From UBA5158 sp963692955 (GTDB lineage: Bacteria > Pseudomonadota > Gammaproteobacteria > DSM-16500), in assembly GCA_963692955.1 (NCBI GenBank), contig OY843587.1:1674001-1738000 (forward strand): a stretch of DNA of 64,000 nt, given 5' to 3'. Position numbers and translations under genes: made by a program. Each line of letters opens with the position of its first letter. Within the stretch, counting starts at the first letter, position 1. Below the pieces are notes generated by a model. It searched no databases. It had not been told where the DNA came from and was given only the letters and a program-made list of their open reading frames with translations. This document shows positions 62,001 through 64,000 of the stretch, in pieces.

Positions 62001-64000
62001 ATTGAGCGGCTTGATCAGCGGCGCGGGTAACGTCAGTGTCAGCGGCGGTTCGCTCGCTTTGACCGATGCATCGAATTCCATAAGTTCTTTATCGGTCAGC
62101 GGCGGTACGTTAATCGCGGGCGCGCTGGGCACTTTGGGCAGCGGCACTATTACATTATCAGGCGGCTCATTAACTTCAAGTGCGGGTTCCGGCACGGCGG
62201 ATGTGCTCAGCAATTCTATTTCCGTCACGGGCTCCGCTGCGATTGGCGCGGCTGGCACGACGAACAATATCACTTTCAATGGCACTACTTTTACAATTAA
62301 TAAAGGTGCGACGTTAAGTGTATTAAATACGGGAACGACTGTATTTAGTAACGCCGTTACCGAAGGTTCCGGGACAGGCGCTAGCGGGATTATCATTAAA
62401 GATGGCAGCACGGGTTTGGCGACTTTCAATGGCGCGAATACTTTTGATTCATTGGAATTTACCAGCGGCGCAATTTCCGCGGGATCGGCTAACACGACAC
62501 TCAGCAGTACTTTCTCGGTCGACACTAGCGTGACTGCAACAATTTCCGGGACAAAAGCACTTTCTATCACGGGCGCGACGGGATCTTTATTATCGTCTAG
62601 TACATTGAGTCTGACAAACTCGGGTGGCACTTCATTAAGTGGTGCAATCACCGGCAGCGGTGGCATTACGGTTGGGACTGGCGCTGCGCTGACGCTTAGC
62701 GGCAATGATACTTATACCGGCACTACCAGTTTGACTGGTACGTTAACAGTGTCTGGCGGGACCGATTCATTCAGTGGTTCAACCACGGGCGCGGGCGCTA
62801 TCAGTATCAGCGGCGGCTCACTCGCTTTAACGAATTCGGGGAATTCAAGTTTATCAAGTACGTTTGGGGTAAGCGGTGGTACCTTAGTCGCTGGCGCGTT
62901 AGGTTCACTTGGCAGTGGCGCTATCACGTTAGCCGGTGGTTCATTGACATCAAACGCGGGCACAGGCACAGCTAATGTCGTGAGCAATTCAATTTCTGTC
63001 ACCGGCAGTTCAACCATCGGCGCCACCGGCGTCACTAATAACATTACGTTAAATGGTACGAGTATTTCCATTAATAAAGGCCAAACCTTAACTGTTTATA
63101 ATAACGGTACGACGAATTTTTCAACCGCGGTGACTGAAGGTACTGGCAGCGGCACCAGTCAAATTACTATGAATGCTGGCGGCATGGGCATGGTTAATTT
63201 CAATGGCGCAAATACGTTTGACACATTGGAATTCACGAGCGGATCAATTGCCGCGGGTACGACAGGTACAACTTTAACAAGCACATTTAGCGTCGACTCT
63301 AACGTGACGGCGAAGATCGCGGGTTCTAACTCTATCTCAATCACAGGTGCGCTTGGAACATTAAATAGTGGCAGCACGCTCGAGATCTCAAATTCTGCAA
63401 GTACTTCATTAAGTAATTCGATAACCGGCACTGGCGGCGGTATTACCGTCGATAGTGGCGCAGCGCTAACGACTAGCGGCAATCTCATCTATACCGGTGC
63501 GACTAGTCTGACAGGTACTTTGACGGTGACCGGCGGTACCGATAGCTTAATCGGCTTAGTCAGCGGTGCGGGCGCAATTAGTGTCAGCGGCGGCACATTT
63601 ACTCTAAAGGACGCGGTTAACACTTTAACGAGTAATTTTGCAGTCAGCGGCGGCGCGCTGGCCTCTGGCGCGGCGGGCGCGCTCGGCAGTGGCACTATCA
63701 CTTTATCCGGCGGTGGGTTGACGACGACTGCGGGCACGGGTACCGCCATCGTTATTAGCAATCCAATTTCAGTTACCGGTAACGCCGCGATCGGCGTGGC
63801 GACTAAACAAAATAATATTTCTCTGAGTGGCTCCACGATCTCTATTAATAAAGGCGCTACGTTAAGCATATTGAATACGGGTACCACGACTTTTACAACG
63901 GCAATCACTGAGGGTACTGGCACCGGCACTAGCGGCGTTTTGATTAATAGTAGCGCGAGCGGTACGACTACTTTCACCGGCACGAATACATTTGATACTT
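53014..64000 (+). CDS. Giant two-partner-secretion adhesin / filamentous haemagglutinin-like protein (3' end outside window)
   Basis: An uninterrupted frame from GTG 53014 (AGGAG five bases upstream) to the right edge: 3,662 codons without a stop. A long signal region (VIKTLVLAFSVTFTLVSA, ending near residue 38) leads into a TPS/haemagglutination domain (about 40-300; QPNSGSVALNRINAQQGASQ, ILINGAGIHFGPGSQ, IASTSDIS). Around 660-740 and 1390-1500 lie GLUG-type motifs (FNGNYHTITNLTI, GGLVGDL; FNGNGYTISNLYM, LVGINSGTISNSYT). From about residue 1750 on it is Gly/Ser/Thr repeat (LSGNDTYTGGTTI, VSGGTLIAGA), a predicted beta-helix. Cys765 and Cys770 are the only cysteines I noticed. Such proteins are exported through a TpsB pore, not seen here, and mediate adhesion or contact inhibition. 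Confidence 0.9.
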   Translation, partial: MDQSFKNNIITIIKKLSLQGVIKTLVLAFSVTFTLVSANPVLNSVTSGSATVSSSGNTTTVNQTSNQAIIQWNSFNIAAQEKTQFVQPNSGSVALNRINAQQGASQIYGQLSSNGQIILINGAGIHFGPGSQINVGGLIASTSDISNANFLAGKYIFDVPSQFAGSIINEGTITAADYGLVALLGTSVVNSGKITAHLGSIAIGAGNAFTLDFYGDQLINFTVDQPATTAGVDSNGKSLPNGVSNTGSLLADGGKILVTASVASGVLDNVIDMQGIAQAQSVRQQNGEIILSGGANSTVLINAVLDASGLASGSTGGIIQVLGNNIELAANAVLNASGDAGGGVINIGGDEHGAGPLPNATTTEVDAGSMIYAQAVTSGNGGNVIVWADNTTTYNGSIYAPGGAVSGNGGFSEVSGHQLLNFENGSVNLTAPHGQPGTLLLDPENITIGTTNSNESQSGTIISATGDNSQISATTINNLLATSNVEIYTGSSGSQAGNITVNGSLNWSTQYSLTLSAYGSIIINSGITATNTAVAINLEADNTGTGTGTVTFNSASISFSGSQNTSLLQIFYNPTTFGTPTNYSSDETGAAAFYAFQLVNNLTNLQAIQSNLSGDFALGKNLDASITSTWNGGAGFVPIGSVSSTGFSTQGNQSTTGAFAGVFNGNYHTITNLTIKPSSNTDTGLFADVVGSPNAGIIENVGLINETVSFSGAALTNAYTAVGGLVGDLIGGEVDNSFTTGSVSGTGGGYVAVGGLVGFLGIFSCQAGPCNHNDTYSTPGDVNTSYSTASVSSGYGAGGLVGGGDGNITESYSTGSITSGNGSVTQGLAGGGGYTTSNQVNILSSQNITSYASYFDSTTAGTVYSTAIGTPETTTALQSQSTYNGFDFVDYWSAPTGGSFATLQNFTKPLTISGTVVNTSSGSSGDTLYFVLNGTLLGQTSLTSTGLNSTFTFATTGVTGSGDLLLYLTGYSGNLIDSINITSGTLSGLTVNDAAVTVGSTATLSMSNTDLTTALGSYSGGGSNVLYTTSGNNVSLGSAVGFQTTSTTSYTMNGNISGSAQPVTFNGPVTVSTAATLSGSGTDTFGSTATLTNTLTLNNSGTTTFSGAVSGIGGLTIGAGTVVLGTANSYSGATNITFATVQLNNANGFGSSSALHLDASTLNLNFSGSLGNSQPLDFNSSTINLTGGATLSNDLEITGADTLTSTASSYSIPLAVFGSNDSLTISAPSIVDSEEYDLETNSVLTLDATGASGTIAINSIIDGVSGNQGSLVLNASSAGNSITTNSSGTIKVTNFTLSSGNWYQEGSLPSFSVSNDFSVTSGTGTFTRASAVSGTGSSTTYTINDIYGLQGIATLPLTYNYILANSITAPSSMSSWTGPNSSSGFTPIGTLATAYSGTFNGNGYTISNLYMDYLVPAANSGLSTGFFNSSSGTIENLGLANINFTQQLYVANGNTVSVSGLVGKNSGTVTNTFVTGTLVGTDSNQGGTNLLGGLVGINSGTISNSYTDMAMTITANLGGGGIVGQNNSGGTVNDTYSVPSYSGTFVQGGAGIVFTNNGTVTNSYYDTLNSPIAGAGGTALSDAQMKVYTNFSGFTFSGTSPPWAFTASGNGSYVYPVLTNTTAGPYASVGNIFSGSISNGASYSGDGLALYVNGTSVATTTISGTGTFSFTVGASSLGTSTNFLIALTSGGQGGVVDESLSTAGNITSLSLTANDLIVGDSSNNFGFNNASLASAVGTNSNLLYSASSNNITVGTSSSSINLVTLSNITYGLSANISAASGSSGSMTFQGPVNVSNSPTVTTTGSGTISFSSTVNGASALTLSSGSGSSISGAVGGTTPLTTLTIQGSGTGTLSSVAGLTNLTVNNATEIVSADTANNTFTIGTSGVLEVGSQAAAGTGTITLSGGVLESTTATTLSNAISVTASSLLEGSGFTLNGAVTLSAPLSMYDGTVNNTFNGGVTGSGTHGYLALTDTSNVIFGNSSTNTMTGALSGGGNFTIQSGSTLSLAGANSGLYAAFSVGGTLTAGGATSALGTGTITLTGGTVNATVAASLANSFAVTANSTISGSSNITTSGGATINLATTPITLSITNSGTTSFGSAITQGTGTGTDQVKMNNSSGTLLLSGANTFSNLELTAGTVGATSSNATDSGNFSVDASATATLGGSNSLAFSGTGTMNTSSTLDVTAGTNSVSGLVSGGGTIAISGGSLALSDVNNTLSSAFTLSGGTLIAGGSSGTLGSGLITLSGGTLTSSAGSGTADTVGNSITVSSSSSIGASNTQNNIILGGTTNTINKGITLTIYNTGTTNFTNAIVEGSGTGTSTLDINNGSTGVANLSGANTFDTLQFTSGSVAARTTGTTLSGAFLVDPGVTGTVAGGNSITIAGGSTGTLTTSILSITNSSTTAISGAITGSGQLKIGTGAALSLSGNDTYTGGTTITGTLAITGGTDVLSGTVSGAGAITISGGSFTLSSPSNTLTSTFGVSGGTLIAGAATNSLGTGTITLAGGTLTTSAGSSATDSLGNSIAVTSNSFIGSASVQNNILLNGTTNSISKGASLTVYNTGTTGFTNAITAAGSTGTSTLILNSGTNDVTTLNGANTFDALEFTSGSLAAGSASTSLSGSFSVDPNVTGKIAGTNSISIAGSGNLGASGTLNITNSGGTTLSGAITGTGGITVAASDGLTISNNATYNGATSVAGTLTFSSGTSSLPGVVSGAGTLSVSGGSLSLTNSTNSFSGSIGVSGGTLIAGVLTDPFGTATIGLSGSGQLSATNAVSITNQLTVTGANAAIASGSSLMTFSNASNSLTSGTLTINSSTTFSNTLGGSGALTIAAGTTTFSSGASILSGAISDSGILSVSGGTLSLSGLVSGAGTINVSGGSLSLSGTSNTFSGGFGVSGGTLIANASSNPFGAATIGLSSSGALSATSTVTLNNQLTVAGTSASIASGSSQITFSNSSNSLTSGTFTLNSNTTFSNTLSGSGGLAVASGQVATFSGGSSSLSGLISGAGNVSVSGGSLALTDASNSISSLSVSGGTLIAGALGTLGSGTITLSGGSLTSSAGSGTADVLSNSISVTGSAAIGAAGTTNNITFNGTTFTINKGATLSVLNTGTTVFSNAVTEGSGTGASGIIIKDGSTGLATFNGANTFDSLEFTSGAISAGSANTTLSSTFSVDTSVTATISGTKALSITGATGSLLSSSTLSLTNSGGTSLSGAITGSGGITVGTGAALTLSGNDTYTGTTSLTGTLTVSGGTDSFSGSTTGAGAISISGGSLALTNSGNSSLSSTFGVSGGTLVAGALGSLGSGAITLAGGSLTSNAGTGTANVVSNSISVTGSSTIGATGVTNNITLNGTSISINKGQTLTVYNNGTTNFSTAVTEGTGSGTSQITMNAGGMGMVNFNGANTFDTLEFTSGSIAAGTTGTTLTSTFSVDSNVTAKIAGSNSISITGALGTLNSGSTLEISNSASTSLSNSITGTGGGITVDSGAALTTSGNLIYTGATSLTGTLTVTGGTDSLIGLVSGAGAISVSGGTFTLKDAVNTLTSNFAVSGGALASGAAGALGSGTITLSGGGLTTTAGTGTAIVISNPISVTGNAAIGVATKQNNISLSGSTISINKGATLSILNTGTTTFTTAITEGTGTGTSGVLINSSASGTTTFTGTNTFDT
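60022..63978 (+). repeat. 258-residue tandem repeats within the adhesin
   Basis: The marker GANTFD(T/S)LEFTSG recurs at 60022, 60796, 62431, 63205 and (GTNTFDT) 63979. Three intervals are exactly 774 bases; the 60796-62431 interval (1,635 bases) carries an extra insertion in which a 154-residue subunit (VSGGTLIA... at 61228 and 61690) is duplicated. Copies differ mostly at third codon positions by eye. Confidence 0.8.

Noticed and set aside
60022..63978. CRISPR-like regular repeats
   Set aside because: The repeat unit is 774 bases, in frame and coding; there are no short identical repeats with unique spacers.
53685..63983. Many long minus-strand open frames rich in Pro, Val, Leu and Ala opposite the adhesin
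   Set aside because: They are mirror images of the Gly/Ser/Thr repeat codons, lack ribosome binding sites, and the plus strand has one continuous frame with a signal peptide and TPS domain.

Overview
The window looks like a chromosomal stretch of an AT-rich, host-associated gammaproteobacterium, most like the Legionellales (Legionella/Coxiella/Berkiella-type). This is inferred from gene content: two patatin-like phospholipases, ankyrin, WD40, U-box and Rab-like proteins, a mitochondrial-carrier-like protein, a eukaryotic-type isoleucyl-tRNA synthetase, and many large proteins of unknown function with basic NLS-like motifs. No rRNA, tRNA, CRISPR array, transposase or secretion-system gene was seen. 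Species and effector status are inference.

Layout. 1-5 kb: edge fragment, a remnant, a VipD-like patatin, an M29-type metallopeptidase, two small genes and a truncated P-loop gene. 5-18.6 kb: mostly minus-strand, effector-like genes (ankyrin/coiled-coil protein, GNAT, several unknowns, a U-box plus degenerate Rab-like fusion whose 3' end appears frameshifted), with one plus-strand MFS exporter. 18.9-23.1 kb: mitochondrial-carrier-like gene followed by type-2 ileS. 23.2-35.2 kb: a small possible DNA-binding protein, a PAS-LuxR regulator, and an unusual three-gene operon: an adenylation-carrier-thioesterase protein fused to a NACHT NTPase, then two paralogous pentapeptide/WD40 proteins, the second with ankyrin repeats.

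35.2-43.8 kb, convergent to that operon: a ten-gene biosynthetic operon. In order of transcription it encodes a SAM methyltransferase, a heme-oxygenase-like diiron enzyme, a free-standing carrier protein, a free-standing adenylation domain, a SyrB2-type Fe(II)/2-oxoglutarate halogenase with the HxA motif, a VOC metalloenzyme, a PLP aminotransferase, an AlaX-like tRNA-editing domain fused to an OTU-like domain lacking its catalytic Cys, a type II thioesterase and a thioredoxin-fold [2Fe-2S] ferredoxin. It probably makes a halogenated, cyclopropyl or unsaturated amino acid on a carrier protein. A near-identical palindrome (TACGTAATTYTACG core) lies upstream of this operon, of the carrier-ileS pair and of the small gene at 23.25 kb. 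This suggests one regulon and a possible self-immunity role for the eukaryotic-type IleRS.

43.9-52.8 kb: mixed housekeeping and accessory genes (secreted small protein, GNAT, LysR with its own operator, second patatin, OsmC, YceI, CrcB plus DUF190, Ser/Pro-rich protein, multi-pass membrane protein). 53.0-64.0 kb: the first 3,662 codons of a giant two-partner-secretion adhesin, open at the right edge, with GLUG motifs and 258-residue repeats. Long reverse-strand reading frames across it are compositional artefacts.
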